Origin: an uncultured Desulfomonile sp.
Lineage (GTDB): Bacteria > Desulfobacterota > Desulfomonilia > Desulfomonilales > Desulfomonilaceae
Assembly (NCBI GenBank): GCA_903853735.1
Contig: CAINUH010000067.1
Span: forward strand, 1 to 7,564
Length of the DNA: 7,564 nt
Direction of reading: 5' to 3'
This document shows, one piece after another, positions 1 to 5,790 of this stretch. How positions within the stretch are numbered: position 1 is the first letter of the stretch; every line of letters starts with the position of its first letter. Below the pieces are notes generated by a model. The model worked only from the letters and a program-made list of their open reading frames with translations. It had not been told where the DNA came from and searched no databases. A program made the position numbers and the translations under genes.

Positions 1-6
1 CTGGAT

Positions 7-735
7 ATGTCTGAAAGAAAAATCCAATTGATAATTCGTGATACCGGAATGGCTTCCAGACGCAAGGCAGAGGAGATGATTCGCGAAAAACGGGTAACTC
101 TTAACGGCCGCGTCGTCGAAGATCCTTTTGAAAAGGCCGATCCTGACAAAGACCACATCAAGGTGGACGGGAAACTCATACGTCCTCAAGAGGCGACAAA
201 GGACTACTACCTGTTCAACAAACCTCGTAATGTTGTATCGACCATGGACGATCCGGAGGGGCGTCCATGTATTGGAGATTTTTTGAAATCCTTGAAGAAA
301 GGGCTTTTCACGGTGGGACGCCTTGATTTCGATGCGGAAGGGCTGATGATTTTGACCAACGATGGCTCTACCGCCCAGAAGCTTAGTCATCCTTCATATA
401 AAATTCCGCGTACTTACATGGTTAAGATACGCGGAACACCTGACGCAGAACGCCTTGCGCCTATCAGGAGAGGCTTGAGCCTGGGAGATGGCGAACGTGT
501 GGGGGACGTTGAATGGAAGGTACTGAGTCGGCAAAAGACGACTTCATGGATCAGAATTACGCTGTTTGAAGGCAAAAAAAACGAAATTAAGCGTATTTTC
601 TTCAACATCGGCCACCCTCTCCGAAAGATACGCCGGATCGGCTTTGGTCCCTTGAAGTTGGGTGATCTCGCTGTAGGAACCTGGCGGCCGCTTACCCAGC
701 CTGAAAAGACACTGCTCACGTCATTGCCGGGGTAA
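7..735 (+). CDS. rluB: RsuA/RluB-family 16S/23S rRNA pseudouridine synthase
   Basis: This 242-residue cytoplasmic enzyme should isomerise a specific uridine to pseudouridine in ribosomal RNA. An S4 RNA-binding domain fills about residues 4-60, with the typical GMASRRKAEEMI and VTLNGRVV segments. The catalytic domain follows. It has the GRLD box at 104-107, whose Asp107 is the expected nucleophile, then DAEGLMILTNDG, HPSYKIPRTY at 128-137, and the C-terminal EGKKNEIKR block at 188-196 with GFGPLKLGDL after it. Length and domain order match RsuA, RluB, RluE and RluF. The S4 domain plus the HPSY/EGxxNE pattern is most like RluB, but the target uridine cannot be fixed from sequence, so the symbol is tentative. 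ATG at 7 places the S4 domain normally. Only six bases precede it, in the same open frame, so the ribosome binding site and any earlier start lie outside the window. Confidence 0.93.
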   Translation: MSERKIQLIIRDTGMASRRKAEEMIREKRVTLNGRVVEDPFEKADPDKDHIKVDGKLIRPQEATKDYYLFNKPRNVVSTMDDPEGRPCIGDFLKSLKKGLFTVGRLDFDAEGLMILTNDGSTAQKLSHPSYKIPRTYMVKIRGTPDAERLAPIRRGLSLGDGERVGDVEWKVLSRQKTTSWIRITLFEGKKNEIKRIFFNIGHPLRKIRRIGFGPLKLGDLAVGTWRPLTQPEKTLLTSLPG

Positions 736-768
736 CGAGAAGAGTTTATCCTGACATACCAGACACCA

Positions 769-803
769 AGGCGCCTCTGTCTTTGACACTCTCAGGGGCG
801 CCT
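769..803 (+). terminator. GC-rich hairpin after the pseudouridine synthase gene
   Basis: The arms GGCGCCTCTG (770-779) and CAGGGGCGCC (793-802) pair over ten positions with one G-T wobble, and A769-T803 extends the stem. The 13-base loop contains a small nested TGTC/GACA pair. The hairpin begins 34 bases past the stop at 735, where a terminator is expected. It lacks a T-tract, so it may be a 3'-end stabilising or Rho-assisted structure and not a classical intrinsic terminator. Confidence 0.4.
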
Positions 804-832
804 GTCGCCACCAAGACTTTGTTTCGGATGGT

Positions 833-848
833 CACTTTTTTTAAAGTG
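833..848. repeat. AT-rich inverted repeat in the gap before dodecin
   Basis: CACTTT (833-838) and AAAGTG (843-848) are perfect inverted arms around TTTT, and the outer T832-A849 pair also matches. The gap from 736 to 994 otherwise holds the hairpin at 769-803 and the dodecin promoter. No gene or tRNA fold was seen in it. The repeat could be a weak terminator or an operator, but nothing here decides between them. Confidence 0.35.
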
Positions 849-925
849 AAACGGTACAAGTATTGGAATGATAATTGAATCTGCGGCACGGCTGAACGAA
901 AGTTTCCTCAACATCGCAGGAAGAG

Positions 926-953
926 TTGACAATCGGCTAGTTTTTTGTCTAAT
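926..953 (+). promoter_or_regulatory. Sigma70-like promoter of the dodecin gene
   Basis: A perfect -35 box TTGACA (926-931) is followed by a 16-base spacer and TCTAAT (948-953), which matches the TATAAT consensus at five of six positions. Transcription would begin near 960, leaving a leader of about 35 bases before the dodecin ATG at 995. The strength of the match suggests constitutive expression independent of the upstream rRNA modification gene. Confidence 0.72.
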
Positions 954-980
954 CTGGGGTAACGTGAGGCAACATGGGTA

Positions 981-986
981 GGGAGG
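981..986 (+). promoter_or_regulatory. Ribosome binding site choosing the dodecin start
   Basis: GGGAGG lies eight bases before ATG 995. The alternative in-frame ATG at 974 has only GTGAGG four bases upstream and would add seven residues that dodecins lack. This favours 995. Confidence 0.65.
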
Positions 987-994
987 GTAGTTAC

Positions 995-1201
995 ATGGCA
1001 GGAAGAGTAGCCAGGGTTTCGGAAGTGATAGCGGGTTCATCCAAAAGCTTTGATGACGCCATCAATTTAGCTTTTGATCGAGCTAACAAGACGCTGAGAA
1101 ATATTACCGGTATGAAAATAGTTGACATGACTGTGAATTGCGAGGACGGCAAGATACAAGAGTACCGCGTGAGAGTTGAGGTTATATTCATTCTAGAATA
1201 A
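995..1201 (+). CDS. Dodecin family protein
   Basis: The 68-residue product (MAGRVARVSEVIAGSSKSF at the start, RVRVEVIFILE at the end) has the beta-alpha-beta-beta layout and length of dodecins. These are small cytoplasmic proteins that form hollow dodecamers and, in characterised members, store or buffer flavins. The helix segment SFDDAINLAFDRANKTLRNI is typical of the family. By hand alignment on the TLRN segment, the flavin-stacking Trp of the halobacterial and Thermus proteins is Gly here (the ITGM segment), and there is no Trp anywhere in the chain. Flavin binding therefore should not be assumed. The gene is monocistronic: its own promoter lies upstream and its stop is 14 bases from the stop of the converging radical SAM gene, leaving no room for a separate terminator between them. 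Confidence 0.9.
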   Translation: MAGRVARVSEVIAGSSKSFDDAINLAFDRANKTLRNITGMKIVDMTVNCEDGKIQEYRVRVEVIFILE

Positions 1202-1215
1202 TTTCGACACTATGT

Positions 1216-2190
1216 TCATGACTCATATTTCCGTTGCCTCACTTCGCTCCCGTTCCTATTAGAGCCTTGGGCGCCTGAAGCATAGTCGGCCCCCTGTCTG
1301 AAATCCGCCATGATCATTGTCTGTTCCAGGTGCCGTCTTACCTGGGCACGATTCAACATCCACAGCGGAGCCACCAACTCTTCCGGATGAGGGTCCGAAG
1401 TCATCCGGTGAATAACCATGTCCGGAGGCAACACTTTCAAGACATCAAGGACAGCTTGAGCGGCTTGCTCCTGGGTGAGAGGCAGATATTCTCCCGCAGT
1501 GTACATTTGCTCTAAATAAGTTCCACGTATTACATACAGGGGATGCAGTTTAACCCCTTGCACACCAGCGACTGCGACGGCTTTTGCGGTTTCCGTCATG
1601 TGTATCGAGGATTCTCCAGGCAATCCTAATATCAAGTGAACTACTGTAGGGATTCCTCGAACCAAGGTTCGCTTCACCGCGTCAAAGAACTCGTCCGGTC
1701 CATGACCGCGACGTATAAGATTCAGCGTCTCACTGTGAATGGACTGCAAACCATATTCAATCCAGACTAACCGGTCTTTGCTTAATTCTGCCAAGAGGTT
1801 CAGGATCGAGTCCGGCACGCAATCAGGTCGAGTGCCTATGGCCAGACCCACTATTTCAGATCGCTGCAGCGCTTCTCCGTAGAGTCCTGCCAATTGGTCA
1901 GGATCTCCATAAGTGTTGGTGTAGGACTGAAAATAGCCTATAAACTTATTGCACCGATACCGTCGAGAGAGAAAAGAGACGCCACGGTCCACCTGCTGAC
2001 TGATGGAGATGCCCGAAGCCCCTGTGCCTGAACCGCGGGGATTGCAGTAAATACAACCTGATTTTCCCAGGCCGGCGTTCCGGTTCGGACACCCTAAACC
2101 GGCGTCTATATTGATCTTTCGCACAGGTTCACCGAAGATTTCCTTGAGCCAGGAAGACAGCGATCTATACCTAAGGCCTGTGGATGACAT
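1216..2190 (-). CDS. yhcC: YhcC-type (TIGR01212-like) radical SAM protein
   Basis: This 324-residue protein is a radical SAM enzyme of the YhcC/TIGR01212 type, whose substrate is not well established. The cluster-binding cysteines follow the subfamily spacing C-X11-C-X2-C (Cys34, Cys46, Cys49, in GCPNRN and GCIYCNP), which differs from the common CX3CX2C. Further family blocks are GTRPDC (119-124), IEYGLQS (144-150), HLILGLPGE (185-193) and KLHPLYV (214-220). E. coli YhcC is about 309 residues, so this is full length with a slightly longer, polar C-terminal tail. ATG 2190 is the first start after an in-frame TAG twelve bases upstream, so the start is well bounded, although no good Shine-Dalgarno sequence is visible. 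The gene diverges from the radA remnant, with 73 bases between start codons. Confidence 0.92.
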   Translation of the reverse strand: MSSTGLRYRSLSSWLKEIFGEPVRKINIDAGLGCPNRNAGLGKSGCIYCNPRGSGTGASGISISQQVDRGVSFLSRRYRCNKFIGYFQSYTNTYGDPDQLAGLYGEALQRSEIVGLAIGTRPDCVPDSILNLLAELSKDRLVWIEYGLQSIHSETLNLIRRGHGPDEFFDAVKRTLVRGIPTVVHLILGLPGESSIHMTETAKAVAVAGVQGVKLHPLYVIRGTYLEQMYTAGEYLPLTQEQAAQAVLDVLKVLPPDMVIHRMTSDPHPEELVAPLWMLNRAQVRRHLEQTMIMADFRQGADYASGAQGSNRNGSEVRQRKYES

Positions 2191-2204
2191 GAATGAAATC
2201 TAAC

Positions 2205-2242
2205 ATGATTCTCAATCCATTAAGTACAAATGATTCTGAATT
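2205..2242. repeat. Short near-direct repeat in the divergent promoter gap
   Basis: ATGATTCTCAAT (2205-2216) and ATGATTCTGAAT (2230-2241) differ at one base and start 25 bases apart, within the 73-base gap between the divergent radical SAM gene and the radA remnant. The position would suit a regulator binding site, but two short AT-rich copies can arise by chance. Confidence 0.25.
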
Positions 2243-2247
2243 TTCAA
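2219..2247 (-). promoter_or_regulatory. Possible promoter of the radical SAM gene
   Basis: Read on the minus strand, TTGAAA (2247-2242) is followed by a 17-base spacer and CTTAAT (2224-2219). These match the sigma70 consensus at five and four of six positions. Transcription would begin about 20 bases before the ATG at 2190. The call is weak because the region is AT-rich. Confidence 0.35.
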
Positions 2248-2263
2248 CCGACGGAGAACCCAA

Positions 2264-2651
2264 TTGAAGACCGATGTGATCTTTGTTTGTCAGGAATGCG
2301 GCAAACAGATGCTTAAGTGGATGGGGAGATGCCCGGGATGCGGTGGGTGGGATTCGTGCCACTGAACCCGCGGTAGATCTAGCCGTTGCCGCTGGCTTGA
2401 TCTTTTCGTTCACCGACCGACCCGTGAAGGCTGGCACTGTGATTTTTGGCGAAGTCGGCCTCGCGGGTGAGGTGCGTCGTGTAGCGAGATCTGAAATTAA
2501 AATGAAAGAGGCGGTAAGGCTCGGATTCACGCGGATTATCTCACCTGCTCTTGACTTAGACTCGTCTTGGTCTCAGGACCGGATTAAAATATATGGGATT
2601 TCGAACATAGGCGAGTTGCAGGGAGCCTTGTTCGGGGACCTGCGAAAGTGA
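2264..2651 (+). pseudogene. radA: radA remnant: internal deletion removes the ATPase core
   Basis: RadA (Sms) is a DnaB-like helicase that drives branch migration in recombination and is normally about 450 residues. Here TTG 2264, seven bases after GGAG (2253-2256), opens a frame with the RadA zinc finger: CQEC at 9-12, KWMGRCPGCGGWDS at 18-31. It stops at TGA 2363 after 33 residues. In another frame, from about 2337 to the stop at 2649-2651, the end of the RadA Lon-like domain is clear: VGGIRATEPAVDLAVAAG, then FGEVGLAGEVRRV and LGFTRIISP. Everything between is absent, roughly 300 residues including the Walker A/B KaiC-like core and the KNRFG region. The junction falls in a G-rich run at about 2338-2352. 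Removing one G there would restore a continuous frame of 128 codons plus stop. The gene is therefore non-functional as RadA, or a mini-protein if the sequence has a one-base error. The stop overlaps a GTG (2648) in the frame of the next gene. Confidence 0.88.
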
Positions 2652-2696
2652 ATATGGACACACGACAAGAACGCCGGAAAATATCCATTGGCGGGA

Positions 2697-2703
2697 GAGG
2701 GAG
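2697..2703 (+). promoter_or_regulatory. Ribosome binding site favouring ATG 2711 of the XRE-cupin gene
   Basis: GAGGGAG ends seven bases before ATG 2711. The earlier in-frame GTG 2648 has only GGGGA nine bases upstream and would add a 21-residue Arg-rich extension. Confidence 0.55.
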
Positions 2704-2710
2704 AAGGTTC

Positions 2711-3277
2711 ATGAAGTCGGGTTCAGATTTGGGAGCACAAATAAGGGCATTCAGGAAGAAAAAGAAGCTGTCTCTCACGGCATTATCGAGACTCACGGGA
2801 ATCGCGGCTTCAAACCTTAGCTCCATCGAACTTAACAAGTCTTCCCCTACTCTCATTACCCTGGTGAAGATTGCTGACGCCTTTCACATGAGGGTAGGAG
2901 CTTTTCTGGATGAAGCGCTCTACAGTAGTGCGGTCTTGTGTGCTGCCAGGACGGCGAGGGCGGAGAACAGTTCAAATCGTGGATGTTCGATTAACCTGCT
3001 TACAGTGGGAGTCTCTATGGGCAATTTGCAGGCTAGAGTTTTCTCCCTGGAGTCAAATTCCGATCCTTGCCCACTGGGAGGGGAAGGAACAGATCGGTTC
3101 GTTTATTGTCTGAACGGAGTCGTTGCAGTACACGTGGGTGACGAAACGCTTCTGATTGAGGCACGTGACGGCCTGTACCTCCGATCTGATGTGGCGGCCA
3201 CGATTGAAAATACGGGCAAGGATGATGTTTCGGTTTTGAGCGTAAACAGTTCCAAGACTTGCGGGACAGGTCTTTGA
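2711..3277 (+). CDS. XRE-family transcriptional regulator with C-terminal cupin domain
   Basis: The 188-residue product has a Cro/CI-type helix-turn-helix at about residues 7-66 (LGAQIRAFRKKKKLSLTAL, then LTGIAASNLSSIELNKSSPT). A cupin-like beta barrel covers about 103-182 (FVYCLNGVVAVHVGDETLLI is its core). Regulators of this architecture usually sense a small molecule through the cupin and act on nearby or metabolic genes. The His pair expected in metal-binding cupins is missing: the equivalent stretch reads PLGGEGTDRF. This barrel probably does not bind a metal. ATG 2711 is preferred for its ribosome binding site. The alternative GTG 2648 overlaps the radA remnant stop as GTGA and would give 209 residues, possibly coupled to radA translation. 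No separate promoter is obvious, so transcription may come from the old radA promoter. The gene converges on the lytic transglycosylase 66 bases later. Target genes are unknown. Confidence 0.88.
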   Translation: MKSGSDLGAQIRAFRKKKKLSLTALSRLTGIAASNLSSIELNKSSPTLITLVKIADAFHMRVGAFLDEALYSSAVLCAARTARAENSSNRGCSINLLTVGVSMGNLQARVFSLESNSDPCPLGGEGTDRFVYCLNGVVAVHVGDETLLIEARDGLYLRSDVAATIENTGKDDVSVLSVNSSKTCGTGL

Positions 3278-3343
3278 TTCAATGGCCAAACGTCAGGTCT
3301 GTAAAGAACAGGCGTGTCTCCGGATACCTTGGGCGTGGAACGG

Positions 3344-4471
3344 CTATTTTTTCCGTGTATATCCTTGGGCTGCCAATTGCGCCAAGAACTTTTTGCCGGC
3401 GTCCTTGGGAACATAAATTGTATGGCTAATGGTTTGGCGGCCGGACCGGGCGGGAAAGATACATTTCTCCGACGGTACACTGGAATTCAGTTCCCAAACC
3501 ACCCTTGGGCTTGTTCCGAGAAGCTTCGCCATTGCAGCCAGGGGGAGGTCCTTGACCAAGACAACTTTGTTCAAAGTGTCGAAACTAAACGTGCGATTAG
3601 GAGGGAGATGCACACCATAATATTCCCTGTTCTTACTTATGATTCCCAGAGCGATCCATCGTGGCACGTACTGCTCTGTTTCTCTCGGTAGCGGAACATC
3701 CCAGTATGAAGAGGCTCCGAACGACCCCAACCGCTGGATAACCTTGGTGGGACCCGCGTTGTATGCCGCAGCAGAGAGAAGCCAGTCGTTAAATCCGTCC
3801 TTATCGCCGGTTTCCTCCAAACTGACTTTCTTGACCCTGTTCATCCAGGCCAGATACCGAGCGGCTGAGTGGGTCGAACGAACCAGATCCGCCCTTTCAT
3901 CCTTCCAGTTGGTTATGTGCATTTTCCAGTCGTACTCATTGCAACCGACAGGTCCTTGTTGCGCGGTGGACTTAATGAACTGCCAGTATCCGAAGGCACC
4001 TGCCGAAGAAAGGGCGCGTCCGTTAAAGCTACTCTCTATTGCAGCCAGGTAAATAAACTCCGTGGGCAGCTTGTAACTTGTGAGAATAGGTGTAATTACA
4101 TGCCCGAGTGAATCAGCGCGAGACAACCAGAACAGTACTCGTGAGCGCCTGTCCAGCAACAAATAGTTAATCTCGTGAAGTATTCTGTCTCTTATGTCCT
4201 GACGCCTTATGGGGATTTCAATGGAGGCGAACACGAGACCGTCTTTTTCGATGTGCGGCGGCAATCCGTAGCGAAACCCGTCCTGAATAGTTTCCAGATG
4301 AGGTGCGCAGGAATGGGGCGAGGCCGAGGTGAGGCGAACTGAAGTTCCTGAGCCGACGATTACGGCCATGAATAATACCAGGAACAGCCCTCGGATTCCT
4401 GACGGTATGTTCCTGTCTAAACATTCCGGCACCAGCTTGGGAGGCGGATTTGATCTTAAACGATCTCTCAT
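3344..4471 (-). CDS. Membrane-anchored MltD-like lytic transglycosylase
   Basis: This 375-residue enzyme should cleave the MurNAc-GlcNAc bond of peptidoglycan non-hydrolytically in the periplasm. A basic N-terminus is followed by one hydrophobic segment at about 28-43 (LFLVLFMAVIVGSGTS), a signal sequence or anchor without a lipobox. The family-1 SLT domain starts near 135. Its catalytic Glu146 lies in AAIESSF (143-149), then GAFGYWQF (158-165), AAAYNAGP (234-241) and ETEQYVPR (264-271), all in the usual order. The C-terminal 70 residues (LVKDLPLAAMAKLLGTS, then VVWELN and IYVPKDAGKKF) resemble the LysM-like wall-binding tail of MltD relatives. The frame extends to a TTG at 4513, but ATG 4471 has GGAG six bases upstream and the TTG has no ribosome binding site. 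It lies 64 bases after the LexA-like gene on the same strand with no T-tract terminator between them, so the two are probably cotranscribed. Confidence 0.92.
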   Translation of the reverse strand: MRDRLRSNPPPKLVPECLDRNIPSGIRGLFLVLFMAVIVGSGTSVRLTSASPHSCAPHLETIQDGFRYGLPPHIEKDGLVFASIEIPIRRQDIRDRILHEINYLLLDRRSRVLFWLSRADSLGHVITPILTSYKLPTEFIYLAAIESSFNGRALSSAGAFGYWQFIKSTAQQGPVGCNEYDWKMHITNWKDERADLVRSTHSAARYLAWMNRVKKVSLEETGDKDGFNDWLLSAAAYNAGPTKVIQRLGSFGASSYWDVPLPRETEQYVPRWIALGIISKNREYYGVHLPPNRTFSFDTLNKVVLVKDLPLAAMAKLLGTSPRVVWELNSSVPSEKCIFPARSGRQTISHTIYVPKDAGKKFLAQLAAQGYTRKK

Positions 4472-4477
4472 TCGTTT

Positions 4478-4481
4478 CTCC
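4478..4481 (-). promoter_or_regulatory. Ribosome binding site choosing the lytic transglycosylase start
   Basis: GGAG on the minus strand sits six bases before ATG 4471. It decides against the upstream TTG 4513, which has no such site. Confidence 0.55.
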
Positions 4482-4535
4482 GATCCTCGGGCATCCTTAG
4501 CTTTCGACAACAAAGGATGCCGGGAAGGGCCTGAC

Positions 4536-5582
4536 TTAAAAAACCAGGGCCATTACCCTTTCCAACAACATCAGATCCGACCTGCCCAGAACCATGTTCT
4601 TGTAAAGTGAATTCATAGGCTTCAAAATCAGGCTCTTGCCGGCAAATTCAATCTTCTTCACAAACGCTCTTCGGTGTTCCTTATCTTTGAAGATTACGAG
4701 ATCCCCATCCCTGATTTCTTCCCACGATTCGGGTTTTATGAATAGAAGAGTGCCTTCGCCGAAGAACTCTTTCAAACTGTTTCCCCTGGCCCTGACACAG
4801 TAGAGTAATCCGGCAAGGCCAGGATCAACGCCTGGGGGCAGGGGAACCTGTTCAAATCCTTCACCCGCCTCAAAACCGCCGTCTGTGAACTCAAATCCTT
4901 CTCCGGCGCTCACATGACCGACCACCGGGACCGTCCCAACGTTAGACGGGGCAGGACCTTCGAAAAGCAGGCTTCTGACTTGTTCCTGGGCATCCACAAT
5001 TTCCACGGATTCAGAATCGAGATGCACCGAATTCAATTCAAAGTCCCAACTCCATGAAAACTGCCGGTTGATAAAATATGCGACCAGGGTGTTCTCTACA
5101 AAAGACTTCTCTGTTCTTGCCTGAGAACACAATTCTCTGAATCGCGTCACCGAATGGGCACGGCGTTCGTCACAATCCTCGACAGAGAGCAAGTAGACCT
5201 GCGACATAGCCTCTATGGCTCGGTTCTCCGCGGGGTGCAACTCGAGGCGCTGAATCTCAGCATTCAATGATTCTTGTGAGGGGTCCAGACGATCCAAAAG
5301 AAGCTCCCTCATTTGCGGAAACTTGGCATCAGGTTTCAGTGGAATCCTGTGCAGCTCGTGTCGCACCAGTTCAAGAATGTCGGACTCTCTCGTTTCCAGA
5401 AACTGTGCCCATGTCCTCAACTGGATCCGATTCTTGGGTCTTCCCAGGTCTGGGGGATTCCTATTACAGGTCAGAATCTGCGAGATATACGCGCAAGAAA
5501 CCTGAAGCTCCCGCGCTAAATCCTTTTGGCTCTTTCCAAGAGTTCTCATTCGTGACCTGGCATACTTAGCAAACGTCTTCAC
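4536..5582 (-). CDS. Long LexA/CI-like repressor (XRE helix-turn-helix plus S24 peptidase-like domain)
   Basis: The 348-residue product is built like the self-cleaving repressors. An XRE helix-turn-helix occupies about residues 2-46 (GKSQKDLARELQVSCAYISQ, then NRNPPD). An S24/LexA-type domain spans about 217-346. All three autoproteolysis elements are present: the Ala226-Gly227 pair in VVGHVSAGEG, Ser269 in VRARGNSLKEF, and Lys309 in AFVKKIEF. The usual GDSM is GNSL here. The family typically has about 200-240 residues. The excess is a mostly helical, charged stretch at about 65-215 that I do not recognise. The start is GTG 5582; it gives the normal lead-in to the helix-turn-helix (KTFAKYARSRMRTLGKSQ), whereas ATG 5549 would trim it. 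A near-consensus promoter lies about 100 bases upstream. The regulator may control itself and the lytic transglycosylase gene behind it, with cleavage as the inducing event. That role is inference. Confidence 0.87.
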   Translation of the reverse strand: MKTFAKYARSRMRTLGKSQKDLARELQVSCAYISQILTCNRNPPDLGRPKNRIQLRTWAQFLETRESDILELVRHELHRIPLKPDAKFPQMRELLLDRLDPSQESLNAEIQRLELHPAENRAIEAMSQVYLLSVEDCDERRAHSVTRFRELCSQARTEKSFVENTLVAYFINRQFSWSWDFELNSVHLDSESVEIVDAQEQVRSLLFEGPAPSNVGTVPVVGHVSAGEGFEFTDGGFEAGEGFEQVPLPPGVDPGLAGLLYCVRARGNSLKEFFGEGTLLFIKPESWEEIRDGDLVIFKDKEHRRAFVKKIEFAGKSLILKPMNSLYKNMVLGRSDLMLLERVMALVF

Positions 5583-5620
5583 TTGCCGCTCGATACCCAG
5601 GAGCCTGTTCCCTCTTGTTT

Positions 5621-5637
5621 ACGCGAAACCGACGCGT
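5621..5637. repeat. Short inverted repeat in the leader of the LexA-like gene
   Basis: ACGCG (5621-5625) and CGCGT (5633-5637) form inverted five-base arms seven bases apart, between the promoter at 5683-5711 and the GTG start. An autoregulatory operator is conceivable for a repressor gene, but the arms are short. Confidence 0.25.
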
Positions 5638-5682
5638 TGATTTCAGGTCGAGGGACGGCCACTTTTTGTTAAGCTGTTGTGA

Positions 5683-5711
5683 ATTTTAGAAATACGAGGA
5701 TTAACTGTCAA
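5683..5711 (-). promoter_or_regulatory. Near-consensus sigma70 promoter of the LexA-like gene
   Basis: On the minus strand, TTGACA (5711-5706) is followed by an ideal 17-base spacer and TAAAAT (5688-5683), which matches TATAAT at five of six positions. Transcription should start near 5676, giving a leader of about 94 bases before GTG 5582. It lies just past the terminator of the preceding gene, which marks an independent transcription unit for the regulator and the lytic transglycosylase. Confidence 0.78.
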
Positions 5712-5726
5712 GTCCAATTACATGGG

Positions 5727-5759
5727 AAAAGCCCACAAGGCGACGATATCTTGTGGGCT
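5727..5759 (-). terminator. Rho-independent terminator of the secreted barrel-like protein gene
   Basis: GCCCACAAG (5731-5739) and CTTGTGGGC (5750-5758) pair perfectly over nine bases around a ten-base loop, and A5730-T5759 extends the stem. On the minus strand the stem is followed by TTTT (5730-5727). It lies 32 bases after the stop at 5791. The T-run is short, but the position and the perfect stem support the call. Confidence 0.75.
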
Positions 5760-5790
5760 AAGTGCAGATAGAAAGATGCTTGTAGTCAAA

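Noticed and set aside
736..994. Possible tRNA or small RNA between the pseudouridine synthase and dodecin genes
   Set aside because: No cloverleaf, anticodon arm or T-loop motif was found. The structure present is explained by simple hairpins and a promoter.
2171..2530. Minus-strand open frame across the radA remnant
   Set aside because: It is antisense to recognisable RadA coding sequence, overlaps the start of the radical SAM gene, and its translation shows no family signature.
3314..3691. Plus-strand open frames antisense to the lytic transglycosylase (also at 3639-4052 and 3869-4111)
   Set aside because: The opposite strand encodes an ordered SLT domain with catalytic motifs. These frames have no motifs and are shadows.
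4514..4552. Imperfect stem GGCCCTG/CAGGCCC after the LexA-like gene as a terminator
   Set aside because: The stem has an internal C-C mismatch, its T-run is in the loop and not after the stem, and it overlaps the last codons of the gene.
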